Assembly (NCBI GenBank): GCA_965115885.1
Contig: OZ220479.1
Coordinates: 310,001-374,000 of the forward strand
DNA length: 64,000 nucleotides
DNA from: BD2-11 sp965115885
GTDB lineage: Bacteria > Gemmatimonadota > Gemmatimonadetes > Longimicrobiales > Gaopeijiaceae
Direction of reading: 5' to 3'
The notes beneath the pieces were generated by a model. It ran no database searches and was not told where the DNA came from. It was given only the letters and a program-made list of their open reading frames with translations. Made by a program: the position numbers and the translations under genes. This document shows, in pieces, positions 1 through 8,429 of the stretch (positions within the stretch are counted from its first letter, which is position 1; each line of letters opens with the position of its first letter).

Positions 1-262
1 GCATCGAGGGACCGCCGAGGGGCGTCGACCGCCGTCAGGATCTCCGACGACCCCGCTTTCATGGATCCGTTGCCCTGCGGGCCGTGCGGCATGGTCGCCA
101 GATTCATGCGCTCGTAGTCCGCGGCGGGGGCGCCGAGCGTCATGTCGCAGGCGGCGAGTTGGGCTCCGTGCTGGTCGATGTCGAGGCCGCACAGCGCGTC
201 CTCGACGATCCGCCGGTGCGGGGCGTTCTCCTCCGCCTCGTCCATATCTTCGTCCTGCGCCG
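1..262 (-). pseudogene. DNA adenine methylase fragment (runs off window)
   Basis: Interior piece of a large N6-adenine DNA methyltransferase of the type IIG / Eco57I-like kind. Read on the minus strand from about 262 to the window edge, the open frame shows GLDIDQHGAQLAACDMTLG, then NLATMPHGPQ and MKAGSSEIL, which I recognise as the stretch after the SAM-binding region in such enzymes. There is no start codon and the frame stops resembling the family near 262, where an unrelated peptidase fragment begins on the opposite strand, so the gene is broken here. The catalytic NPPY motif is not in view; it may lie beyond the edge. The family call rests on motif memory, not a search. Confidence 0.45.
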
Positions 263-365
263 AGGCCCGGGATCGGGAAAGATGATCGTCTCCGCGCACC
301 TGGACACGGTGTTCCCCGAGGGCACGGACGTGACCGTCCGCGTGCGCGGCGACACCCTCTTCCGG
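259..365 (+). pseudogene. M20 metallopeptidase fragment
   Basis: A fragment of about 35 codons reading GSGKMIVSAHLDTVFPEGTD then VTVRVRGDTLF. The AHLDTVFP block is the metal-binding signature of M20-family peptidases. Homology stops just where the family would continue to its second metal ligand. No initiation site belongs to it and both ends join unrelated DNA, so it is a relic, showing that this end of the window is a patchwork of gene fragments. Confidence 0.5.
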
Positions 366-843
366 CTCGGAGTCCATGTGAGCTGGATCACGGCAAGGAA
401 TCGTCTAGCGTAAATCAGGACTGCATGATCTGCCGCCTTGCCGCGATCAGTTGATCCGACGTTGTCGTTCAGGGGCACCCCGAATCCGTCCCAGCCAACC
501 CCGAAAGGAACCGTCGCGGGGAGGTCGGAGTTCGTGGGGCGGATCGATGGTGGGTTGTCTCAGCGTGTGGTGCGGCCTTTGTCGCTGGAGGTGAAGGGAT
601 GCGGAGCGTGGGAAGGCGAAGCGAATGTTGCATATTACGCGTGATGGTTACCACCGATTCCGGTGAAAGCGACCGGATCGGAGCCGAGCGGGAGGAGGGG
701 TGCTGGATGACCTGATGTAGAGGGCCGTTCTTTCGAACCTCGCGATTGATCCTTCAGCGAGGGGGAAGGCGGTGCCACAGCGAAGGTTGTCGTGCGCCGT
801 GGAAAGGCGCCGTTTCCCAGCGGGTGCGAATCCCGTCCGGTAT
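366..843. other. No recognisable gene
   Basis: About 480 bases between the peptidase relic and the helicase relic. Short open frames occur on both strands but none shows a domain, a ribosome binding site or coding bias I can defend. The stretch around 625-690 could be the remains of a mobile element end, but no inverted repeat or transposase piece was found. Confidence 0.4.
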
Positions 844-1818
844 CGGTCGAGCCTGACCGAGATCGTGCAGATCATCGGCCGCGCCACGCGCGACGCGCCG
901 GGCAAGACCCGCACGCGGTTCACGAATCTGATCGCGGAGCCGGACGCGTCCGAGGAAGCCGTGACCGAGGCCGTCAACGACACGCTCAAGGCCATCGCCG
1001 CCAGCCTGCTCATGGAACAGGTGCTCGCCCCGCATTTCAACTTCGTGGCGAAGACAGCGGACAGCGAGCCCGACGAAGAGCTCGACTACGGCGAGGGCGG
1101 CTACGACCCGAACGGTTGCAACGCGGGCGTCGACGAGAAGACCGGCCGGATCACAGTCGAGATCAAGGGGCTGGTGGAGCCGAAGAGCGCCCGATCCGTG
1201 CGCATTTGCCAAGAGGATCTTGGCGAAGTGGTCGCCGCGTTCCTGCAGGACAGGGCCGCTGCGGAGCGGGGCCTCTTCGACACCGAGGCGACGCCTCAGG
1301 AGCTGACCCAAGGGCGGATGGGGAAGATCCTCAAGGAGAAGTACCCGGAACTCGACGAGAACGACGTGGAGGCGGTTCGCGAGCGCGCGATCGCCGCGAT
1401 GAACCTGCAACAGGAGGCCAAGTGGGCCCTCACGGAGGGTCGGGAAGACGGCCGGGACCCGGAGGAGGGCGTCCGGAATACGGCTCTGGTCGACGGCGTA
1501 AGGCGATTCATGGATGTGCAGGACCTCGACGTCGACTTGATCGACCGCATCAATCCGTTTGGCGCGGCCTACGCGATCCTCGCGAAAGCGATGACGGCGG
1601 ACAGCCTTGCACAGGTACAGGCCGCGATCACGGCGAAGAGGGTCTGGATCGACCCCGACGAAGCCCGCGAGCTCGCGGGCTTCGCGCTAACTTTCAAGCG
1701 GCAACACGGTCGACTCCCGAAGATCGGCGCGGTCGATCCCTGGGAGGACCGCTTAGCCCAAGGCGTCGCCGTGCTGGCCCGGATGGCGAGAGAGGCCGGT
1801 CGTGCCCAGGAAGAGTAG
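844..1818 (+). pseudogene. DEAD/DEAH-box helicase, C-terminal remnant
   Basis: The reading frame carries the last helicase motif (SLTEIVQIIGRATRDAPGK, motif VI with the Q..GR..R pattern) and the C-terminal region of a superfamily 2 helicase that in many bacteria sits directly before a GIY-YIG nuclease family gene. Everything N-terminal (Walker A, DEAD box) is missing: upstream of about 844 the frame no longer resembles a helicase although it stays open to an ATG at 772. The stop overlaps the GTG start of the partner gene, so the original operon order is preserved. This is therefore a 5'-deleted remnant with no ATPase core. What it did originally (a restriction-like or anti-phage role) is only inferred from the gene pair. 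Confidence 0.7.
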
Positions 1819-2323
1819 CGAGTTCACCAAGGAGGACGCCGCTCTCCTGGACGAACTCGAGGTTCCCATCGAGCCGGAAGAGGCGTCCCGCTACACGCCC
1901 CGCGAGGAACGGATCGTCGCCGGATTCGAGGAGATCCAGCGTTTCGCGGATCGGCGCGGGCGGCCACCGAATCCGGGCGCGCGCGACGATCTCTTCGAGC
2001 GACTCTACGCCGCGCGGCTGAATCGGATTCGCGAGCTGGAGGAGTGCGGCGAGATTCTCGCCCCACTGGGTCGGCACGGATTGCTGACGGACGGCGGCCA
2101 AGGCCGGATCACGGGCGCGAACCCCATGGACGACGACGAGTTACTCGTCGAACTAGGAGTGAACGCCGACGTGCGCGACGCCACGAAGCTCGGGTGCTCT
2201 CTCGGTCTCTTGGGGGTGCGGCGCGGGCCGGGGCCCGCAACGACGATCACATCACACTGGTTCGGCGGAGGTGTGCGCGATCCCGCCTTCTCCCTCAACG
2301 ACACGCGCATTTCGGCCACCTGA
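1802..2323 (+). pseudogene. GIY-YIG nuclease family protein, N-terminal remnant
   Basis: Starts at GTG 1802, overlapping the helicase stop by 17 bases. The N-terminal part is typical of the GIY-YIG proteins encoded after such helicases: YTPREERIVAGFEEIQRF, DDLFERLYAARLNRIRELEE and DDDELLVELGV. Similarity ends near 2207; the remaining codons to the stop at 2323 look unrelated, and the C-terminal GIY-YIG catalytic domain is absent. With the helicase lacking its 5' half and this gene its 3' half, the pair is the central remnant of a two-gene system. Confidence 0.65.
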
Positions 2324-2427
2324 CCGAACTTGACCGCTTCGAGTGGCCGTGCTTGCATGACGACGATGCGAGGTCGTACATTGCCCTCTCGCACGGCGTT
2401 CACTCCAACATCCTCCCAGGAGGCTTC

Positions 2428-2646
2428 GTGAGCAAGAACTTCCTGACGGCCACCCTCGCGGGCGGCGTCCCCCTCTTCGCGCTGCACTTCCTCGTCTACG
2501 TCTTGCCGTTGCCGGATTTCTTCGACAACGGCGCGATCAGTCCCGAGCCGACTTGGCGTTCGGCCTGTCGATCTACCTACGGAACGATGGTCGGCCATGA
2601 TCATGATCGCCGCCGCCGCGCCCTTCTCGACTCGGAGCAGTATTGA
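2428..2646 (+). pseudogene. Small membrane protein, N-terminal fragment
   Basis: GTG at 2428 preceded by an AGGAGG-like ribosome binding site at about 2417-2423. The first 35 or so residues (MSKNFLTATLAGGVPLFALH and a following hydrophobic stretch) resemble the N-terminal transmembrane helix of small conserved inner-membrane proteins. After about 2540 the sequence becomes polar and unlike the family, so the rest of the gene has been replaced. It could be expressed as a short membrane peptide, but a decayed gene is more likely given the surrounding debris. Confidence 0.35.
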
Positions 2647-2728
2647 CCACTATTGCGTTAGCTGTTATTTTCGACAGTGCGAAAGCACGGTAGCTGATTC
2701 TCTTTTCCAAAGGGCGATCAACGATCCA

Positions 2729-2836
2729 GTGGGCTACTTTCCCCAGCCGCTGTTCTCGGTTTTCGTAATTTGGTAGCCAGACTCCTGTGCTCGTCGTCGG
2801 ACGGCGGATCATATCCGCAGGCACTTTCAAAGCCCA
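2729..2836 (+). pseudogene. Disrupted 5' end of TIR gene, copy 1 (in-frame TAG)
   Basis: In the frame of the gene that starts at 2837, codons from GTG 2729 read VGYFPQPLFSVFVIW, stop, PDSCARRRTADHIRRHF. This matches the N-terminus of the copy 2 protein (FFALYVMWHPSYPGGREIAD then RLRMHF): 15 codons lead to the same Trp in both, and the TAG at 2774-2776 sits exactly where copy 2 has His. The region is therefore coding DNA interrupted by a single amber codon and not an intergenic spacer. Translation of the intact part would need restart at 2837 or read-through. Confidence 0.6.
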
Positions 2837-3898
2837 ATGTTCCGACACATCACGGGGGGCTCCGGCGTCGAGGTAGTTTTTCACAAGCGGACTCAGAGCA
2901 CTTCTCCTTTCAATGTGGCTCGGCCCGCTGTGTGCCCCATCGTGGTAGTGGTCATGATTGATCGCCATGTTGCGGCCGATGCTGAGTGGCGACAATACAT
3001 TAGCAGCCTAGGAAAGCAAGCGGAGATTGAAGGCCCCGACGCCCGGATGATTCCAGTCGTGATGGAGCAATCCTTTCTCGCCGAATTTCCTCTTGTCGAA
3101 CAAGCCATCCCGTGGTACAGGTGGAACGGTACGGTGGAAGAACGCGAGATGCGATTACTGTCGCGATTGACTTACGAGTTCGCCAGAATGCTACGACACC
3201 GCTTACACCGTACGCAAAATCCAAGTGAAGATGCAAACGAATTCAAACGACATCTTGAGAAGATCCAAGTCTTCATCAGCTATTCGAAACACGATTCACA
3301 CGGAGCCGATCTCGCCAACGACATCCGCTGCTGGCTACACGACAACAGTGCTCTGTCGAGCTTCCTCGACGTAATTGACATTCCCGCTGGTCTTCCTTTT
3401 TCTCGGGTCATCGAGCACAATGTAAAGCGTTCGGCCCTGCTTGCGATCTACACGGATTCCTACTCGTCTCGCGAGTGGTGTCGCCGAGAGGTGATCTCGG
3501 CAAAGCGTTACGACGTTCCGATGGTCGTCGCAAACTGCCTTGACGAAGGCGACGACCGGGCGTTTCCGTATCTTGGCAACGTTCCGGTAGTCCGCATGAA
3601 TCCTGTGGAAAGGGATCGCGTTCCAAAGGTCGTCGCCCGTCTCTTGGACGAGGTGCTTCGCGACATGCTGTGGGAAACACGGGTGAAGTCCTTGCTGAAC
3701 CGCCACCCACATCCCATCTTCATGGGTCGTCCCCCGGAGTTCGTATCCATGGCGTCACGAGGGTTGGAGCCGGGTCGACAGGGCGTGGTCGTTCATCCCG
3801 ATCCGCCTCTGGGCGACGAGGAGAAGAACCTTCTCAGAGTTGCGTGGGGTGATATTAAGTTGTTGAGCATGAATCAATGGCTAGCAGAGATGCGATGA
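2837..3898 (+). CDS. TIR-domain protein, first gene of cassette copy 1
   Basis: Predicted cytoplasmic protein of 353 residues from ATG 2837. Residues about 141-250 form a TIR domain: strand EKIQVFISYSKHD, the BB-loop region DIPAGLPF, then DSYSSREWCRREV, where Glu218 sits at the position of the catalytic glutamate of NAD-cleaving TIR enzymes. Residues about 30-110 match the end of a second, degenerate TIR-like domain seen complete in copy 2. The C-terminal 80 residues carry a conserved RPPEF...PDPPLG block also shared with copy 2. NAD hydrolysis is inferred from the glutamate only. The start is uncertain because the upstream frame holds an amber codon. It overlaps the SLOG gene by ATGA. Base composition is visibly more A/T-rich than the core genes, suggesting transfer. 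Confidence 0.75.
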   Translation: MFRHITGGSGVEVVFHKRTQSTSPFNVARPAVCPIVVVVMIDRHVAADAEWRQYISSLGKQAEIEGPDARMIPVVMEQSFLAEFPLVEQAIPWYRWNGTVEEREMRLLSRLTYEFARMLRHRLHRTQNPSEDANEFKRHLEKIQVFISYSKHDSHGADLANDIRCWLHDNSALSSFLDVIDIPAGLPFSRVIEHNVKRSALLAIYTDSYSSREWCRREVISAKRYDVPMVVANCLDEGDDRAFPYLGNVPVVRMNPVERDRVPKVVARLLDEVLRDMLWETRVKSLLNRHPHPIFMGRPPEFVSMASRGLEPGRQGVVVHPDPPLGDEEKNLLRVAWGDIKLLSMNQWLAEMR

Positions 3899-4746
3899 CA
3901 TCGGACACTCGGCATGGGATGCGGGTGAGGGTTGCCATTTCCGCATCGGAGAGCCCCGACATTACAGCCTTCGGGCTCAGTGAGGGGCATCTGAGAGATG
4001 CGATGGCCGGCTTGGCACTACAGGTGCTCGCGGCGGATATGGACATCGTGTACGGAGGCGACCTCCGAAAGCACGGTCTCACGGAGCTACTCTTTGAGCT
4101 GGTGACACGGTACACCCCGCCGGAGGACGTAGGCAGGAGGACGAGGGTGACGAATCACTTGGCGTGGCCGGTTCATATCGCCATGTCGATCAAGCAGATC
4201 GAGTGCCTCGTTGCTGAGTTGCGCGGAATGGCGAAGCTCGTACTCATCGGAAACGACGGGGTGCCCATGACACTGCAGACACGTCGCGGCCTCTCGACGA
4301 GAGAATCCAGCACGAAGGAATGGATCGCAGGTCTGACTGCCATGCGGCGCCATCAACGGTCCTGCACCGATGCGCGCATCGTGCTCGGAGGGCGGGTCGC
4401 GGGATACCAAGGACGCATGCCGGGCGTGGCCGAAGAGGCGCTTCTTTCCATCCGTGCCCGCCAGCCGCTCTTCTTGGTCGGCGGATTCGGGGGATCCACC
4501 CGCGATGTCGCGGAAACACTGGAACTCGCGAAGCCTTGGAGCGGATCGCGACGCAACTGGTCGGGACAGGGGGAATTCGAGAGGTGGATCGGCAACGGTC
4601 TGAACAACGGTCTTTCTCGCAAAGAAAACGAGACATTGGCCACCACCCCGTTCATCGAGCAGGCCATTGTACTGATCTTGCGAGGTCTTTATCGGTTGAA
4701 AGCCAATCGGACCACCGGAGAAGCAGAGGATACGGCTCATGCATAA
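3895..4746 (+). CDS. SLOG-like nucleotide-sensor protein, cassette copy 1
   Basis: 283 residues from ATG 3895, chosen over ATG 3877 because it gives the same ATGA overlap with the preceding stop as in copy 2. The fold signature is Rossmann-like SLOG: an early strand VRVAISASESPD, the YGGDLRKHGLTELL loop (residues 53-66), RIVLGGRVAGYQGRMPG (161-177) and PLFLVGGFGG (191-200). In Thoeris ThsA a SLOG domain (Sir2- and TIR-associating type) binds the cyclic ADP-ribose signal made by ThsB; by analogy this free-standing protein may sense a TIR-made nucleotide. That is inference: I see no fused SIR2, TM or nuclease domain. It sits between two TIR genes and overlaps both, so a shared complex is likely. 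Confidence 0.7.
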   Translation: MTSDTRHGMRVRVAISASESPDITAFGLSEGHLRDAMAGLALQVLAADMDIVYGGDLRKHGLTELLFELVTRYTPPEDVGRRTRVTNHLAWPVHIAMSIKQIECLVAELRGMAKLVLIGNDGVPMTLQTRRGLSTRESSTKEWIAGLTAMRRHQRSCTDARIVLGGRVAGYQGRMPGVAEEALLSIRARQPLFLVGGFGGSTRDVAETLELAKPWSGSRRNWSGQGEFERWIGNGLNNGLSRKENETLATTPFIEQAIVLILRGLYRLKANRTTGEAEDTAHA

Positions 4747-5344
4747 GGTCTTTATCAGCTACCACCATAGAAATGATCAGCACTACAAAGAGCGTCTGGT
4801 CGAAATGGCTCACGAACACAGGATTTTTGTCGACAGGTCGGTCGATACTGGCGACATCAACGAGAACCTCTCTGATTCAAGAATCCGTGAAGTCATCAGA
4901 GACAAGTACCTGCGCAACTCGACAGTGACCATCGTCTTGGTTGGATCCGAGACGGCTCGGAGAAAGCACGTGGATTGGGAAATTTACTCGAGCATGTTCG
5001 ACGGAAGGACGAACAGAAAATCGGGAATACTGGTGATCCTTCTTCCCTCTTGCACAACACAACTTGGATGTGTGGCCCACGATGGGGAGAAAATCAACAT
5101 ATATCTAGGCGTTACAGATTGGGATCCGATTGGATCGCGCGCAGAAGCGAAGCGTCGATACCCGGAGATGCCAGACCGGATTATCGACAATTTGATAAAT
5201 CCTCAGGCCAAGATATCAGTTGTGCCGTGGAATCGGATCTGTGACAATCCTGAAAGGCTACGCTGGCTCGTAGACGCGACATTTCGTGATCGGGCGATAT
5301 GTGAGTACGACTTGTCCAAAAGCATGCGCCGCGCAAATTCATAA
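4739..5344 (+). CDS. ThsB-like TIR (DUF1863) protein, cassette copy 1
   Basis: 201 residues, starting 8 bases inside the SLOG gene. It opens directly with the first TIR strand (MHKVFISYHHRNDQ), followed by VDRSVDTGDI, the IREVIRDKYLRNSTVT helix and TIVLVGSETARRKHVDWEI with Glu81. This pattern is that of the MTH538/DUF1863 TIR-like family, to which Thoeris ThsB belongs; ThsB proteins make cyclic ADP-ribose isomers on phage infection. A single-domain protein without signal peptide or membrane segment, so cytoplasmic. The likely role is phage sensing and signal production for the SLOG/TIR partners, inferred from family and gene order. Last gene of the cassette; no terminator hairpin is obvious before the integrase that ends at 5585 on the other strand. 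Confidence 0.8.
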   Translation: MHKVFISYHHRNDQHYKERLVEMAHEHRIFVDRSVDTGDINENLSDSRIREVIRDKYLRNSTVTIVLVGSETARRKHVDWEIYSSMFDGRTNRKSGILVILLPSCTTQLGCVAHDGEKINIYLGVTDWDPIGSRAEAKRRYPEMPDRIIDNLINPQAKISVVPWNRICDNPERLRWLVDATFRDRAICEYDLSKSMRRANS

Positions 5345-5584
5345 TGACGAGCCCTCCGCCATCTTGCATGAGTAGATCTAATTCGATGTGTCTCATTCCT
5401 TCTCCGTCTTTACGCCCACTCGCTCACTGTGCCTTGTGGATCCATTGACGACCAAAGCGGCCCGATCACATCGTCGGACTCCGCCTTTCCATGAAACTAC
5501 GAGGTCGAGCCGGTGTCGCGGCCCCGCCCGGAGCCAGTTTCAGTCCGGCGTGGGTGACCGCATCGCGGTCATGAGCTGTTCTCT

Positions 5585-6445
5585 TCAAGGGCGTCGTCGT
5601 CCTACCTCCCTCCTTCCCTTTCTCCCTTCTTTCGCCGGTGTCTTTGCCATCGCGCTTGGCACTGTGCGTCGCCTCCACCGGACGGCCCGGCCGTCGAAGT
5701 CGACGTCGGACCACCGGAGCTTGCGGATGGCTCCGATGCGGTGTCCCGTCTCGTGCGTGAGCACGAGCGCGACCCGGAAGCGCCAGTCGACCTGCGCCGA
5801 CACCCGGAGCAACGCTTGGTACTCCTCCTCGGTCAGCACGACCCGCGTCGGGTTCTTCTCCCTGGGCGTCCCGAGCCCCTTCAGCGGATTCGAGACGAGA
5901 AGCGGGCGCCCCCGCTCGTCCTTCGACCTCACGGCCCAGTTGAGGACCGCGAGCAGGAACTTCAGATCGTCCTCGACGGTGCGGTCCGACACCGGCCTGC
6001 CGCTCCGTCCGACCCTGCCCGCCCTGCGCTCGCGGACGAACCGGTCCCAGTCCCTCCGGGAAAGAGTTTCCGGTTCGCGATCCCGTCCGAAGAGCCCGAG
6101 GAACGTCTTGGCGGCGGCCCAGTCGTGGCACCGCCTCCGCTCGCTCTTCGTGGGCGTCACCTCCTCCCCGTAGATGTCGAACAGCGTCCCCAAGGTGAGC
6201 GGCTCGGGCTCGGCTTCGGCCTTGGCGCGCGTCTCCGGCCCAACGAAGCCGACGGCGAGCTTGTCCGCCTGCCGCTTCGCCCGAGCCCAGTCGCGATGCC
6301 CCAGCGACCGGCTCAGCCTGCGCCCGTTCTCACGCCACTCGACCTGGAACCGGCCGGTCTTGGGGTCGGGGAAGACCCTGACCCGATTTCGGCCCCATTC
6401 GCCGGCGCTGTATCCACGCCGACCGCGTCGCGCGCGCTCCGTCAC
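5585..6445 (-). CDS. Tyrosine recombinase/integrase, C-terminally truncated
   Basis: 286 codons from GTG 6445. The N-terminal arm/core-binding region (about residues 20-165) and the start of the catalytic domain are present, ending with HETGHRIGAIRKLRWSDVD, which contains the first catalytic arginine (Arg236). After about residue 257 the sequence turns into low-complexity Arg-rich codons. The H-x-L-R-R box and the nucleophilic tyrosine are missing, so the enzyme cannot be active as encoded. The matching C-terminal half of such an integrase is found at 22618-22905. Its start overlaps the stop of the upstream DNA-binding gene by 4 bases, the usual pairing for this integrase family. Confidence 0.8.
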   Translation of the reverse strand: MTERARRGRRGYSAGEWGRNRVRVFPDPKTGRFQVEWRENGRRLSRSLGHRDWARAKRQADKLAVGFVGPETRAKAEAEPEPLTLGTLFDIYGEEVTPTKSERRRCHDWAAAKTFLGLFGRDREPETLSRRDWDRFVRERRAGRVGRSGRPVSDRTVEDDLKFLLAVLNWAVRSKDERGRPLLVSNPLKGLGTPREKNPTRVVLTEEEYQALLRVSAQVDWRFRVALVLTHETGHRIGAIRKLRWSDVDFDGRAVRWRRRTVPSAMAKTPAKEGRKGRREVGRRRP

Positions 6446-6849
6446 TCGATTCCCCTCTCGATGATCGACCGCACGAGCTGCTCGTTGGTGGGTCGGCGTC
6501 GCCGGGGCGTCGGCGCCAAGCGCGGCTCGGCCGTAGCCTTCCGAGGCAGATGCCGACGCGCGATCCTGGGTGCGCCGGGCCGTCCGGCGCTGGGGAGCTT
6601 GCCGTCGCGGACCAAGCGTCCGAGGTGGTCGGCGGAGTAGCCGCTCTCGCGGGCGGCCTCGACGAGCGACAGGCCGGTCTCGTCGCGCTCCCGGAGCGTC
6701 GTTTCGAGTTCGCCGGCGCAGCGTTCGAGCGCGACGGCGGGGGCGTCGCTCCCGTAGCGGCGGAGCGCCTTGGCCCGACTCCGCCAGACGGCGGGCAGGC
6801 CCTCGGCGGATGCGCTGCGGTCCCTCGCCAATCCGGTCCGTGGGCTCAT
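6442..6849 (-). CDS. Excisionase-like DNA-binding protein
   Basis: 135 residues from ATG 6849. The central part LSLVEAARESGYSADHLGRL followed by VRDGKLPSAGRPGAPRI is a MerR/excisionase-type winged-helix reading head (an 'alpha-turn then R-x-G-K-L' arrangement), preceded by a basic helix and followed by a basic tail. It overlaps the integrase start, so it most likely directs integrase or excision on the same element; this is inferred from position and fold. Upstream the frame stays open into a DNA methylase fragment (to 7302), but that part belongs to another family, so the internal ATG is used here. Confidence 0.6.
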   Translation of the reverse strand: MSPRTGLARDRSASAEGLPAVWRSRAKALRRYGSDAPAVALERCAGELETTLRERDETGLSLVEAARESGYSADHLGRLVRDGKLPSAGRPGAPRIARRHLPRKATAEPRLAPTPRRRRPTNEQLVRSIIERGIE

Positions 6850-6889
6850 GGCCAGTCGCCCTCGGCGTCCCTGCGGAGCGCGTCGAGTG

Positions 6890-7835
6890 TCAATTGGCAG
6901 CGACGCGGCGAGGGCCGGGACGAACTCGCGATCAGGAAGCGAGATCTTCGCGATCCGCGCGCCGAGCTCCGAGACTTCGATGTCGGAGGCGAAGAGCCTC
7001 CCGTTGTACGTCGGGACATGCCACGCAGGGTTCCCGAGGTTGACAGCCTTCCAGATCTGCCCGACCTCGGACCAGAGGAAGTCCTGGTCGGCGAACGCGA
7101 CGTCCTTGCGCCGGACATCCTCGAGCCGCTGCGCGATCCGCTTGAGCGAGTGCTCGCGGTAGTTCCTCGAGGCGTGCAGCGGCAGGTGGTCGCGGTCTTC
7201 CGCGTAAGCGACGAACAGTAGGCGGAATAGGATGATAAGTGTCGCCCGATAGGCTTGCTCGAGGTCTTCGACCGATAGGCCGGTCGGGTGCATGGCCGCC
7301 ACGACGGCGCGGGAAAGCGGCGGGACCGCCTCTTCGTAGATCCGTTCGCGGAGCCGGCCTCCCAGATCGGCGGCGTAGTCCTCGCTTGCGGCGAGGATGT
7401 CCTCGACGCTCCCGCCCTCCGACAGGGCCGAAGCGGAAACGAGGAGCCAGAGATAGCCGGCGTGCTCCTCGGCGAGCAGCTCGAGGTCGATCTCGATGAA
7501 CGTCTCGACCCTGCCGTGCCGACGCCGGGCTTGGTCGGATAGAGTCGCAGCGTGGCGTCGGCGACCGCGACCACCCAGTCGAGACTGTGGCGGTCGGCCT
7601 GCGCCAGCGCGTAGGACACGGGGGAGACTCCGTCGAACCGCGAACTCGTGGCATTGATCTCCTCCGGTCGGTCCACGAGGACGGCGACGGCGGTTTTCCG
7701 GTCGTCGGCCAGGAGTAGCATCGCCGGTCCATGAAGCTCTTCCATCGAGAATCCGAGGCCACGGATCAACTCGCGCCTTCGGAGTGGCTTGAGCGGGCGT
7801 GCTCGCTCGACCGCATCGCTCCAGTCAGGTTCGCT
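6890..7835 (-). pseudogene. DNA methylase N-terminal region, frameshifted and truncated
   Basis: Minus-strand remnant of a large adenine methylase of a restriction or BREX-like system. The 5' part reads VERARPLKPLRRRELIRGLG and RLYPTKPGVG (to about 7517); the frame then shifts by one base and continues as HGRVETFIEIDLELLAEEHA, followed by RATLIILFRLLFVAYAEDRD and PTYNGRLFAS. Both parts belong to the conserved N-terminal region that precedes the SAM-binding domain in these proteins. The methylase core is absent because the gene stops near 6890, where the excisionase gene begins. No initiation codon is clear at the 5' end. It is one of several broken modification genes on this island. Confidence 0.65.
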
Positions 7836-8429
7836 TCGGCACCCCTCGTTGCAGCGAGACTTCGACGACCTCGAGCGCGTGGGGTCCCCTGCCCAAGAAC
7901 AGGCGCGCCGGGCGATCTCCGACGGTCGCGTGGCGGGGTTCCAAGTGTTTGACGGTCGACGTCCTTGGGGGTGTCAGCTTACCTTGTGCGAAGAAACGAG
8001 CCGCCGTTCGGGGCGTTTTCCCGCGTCGGCGCTGTGTTGATCCGTGCGGCGAGGATAATCTGTGGAGACGTTTTTGCAGGGGGCGTGGTCCCCCGGTTTC
8101 CCGAGGTCCGGGGCCGCGTATGCGCTCGCTGGATCACGGCGCGTCGCGGCAATGCGGTCTCGAGCGAGAACCCTAACGGCATGTTCCGGTCGTCGCAATG
8201 GCCTCGGGCAGGGCACGGGAATTCACCCGCTTCGGCTCTATCGCGGTGTCTGGGATTCCCCAATTGTTGTCCACTCTCTCCAGAGGAAGCGGGTCTTCCA
8301 GGCTCGACCGTACGGTGACCGGCTGGCTGGATCGAAGCGGGCCGATGCCGAGAGTCAGACCGCCAACCCCGTAGGCGTTTTCGCCCTGTGGGCCGCCGAC
8401 GTGTGCACGTCACGGATTGCGTCACCAAA
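7836..8429. other. No recognisable gene
   Basis: About 590 bases without a supported gene. Open frames on both strands give Arg/Pro-rich translations without domains, as expected of noncoding high-GC DNA. It must hold the promoter of the AlbA_2/ParA-like pair, but no convincing sigma70 hexamers stand out. Confidence 0.4.

Noticed and set aside
625..690. Possible IS21-like element end near the helicase remnant
   Set aside because: Resemblance from memory only; no inverted partner or IstA/IstB fragment could be found.
2573..2995. Minus-strand frame across the 5' end of the copy 1 TIR gene
   Set aside because: Overlaps sequence that aligns to the copy 2 protein on the plus strand, so it is a shadow.
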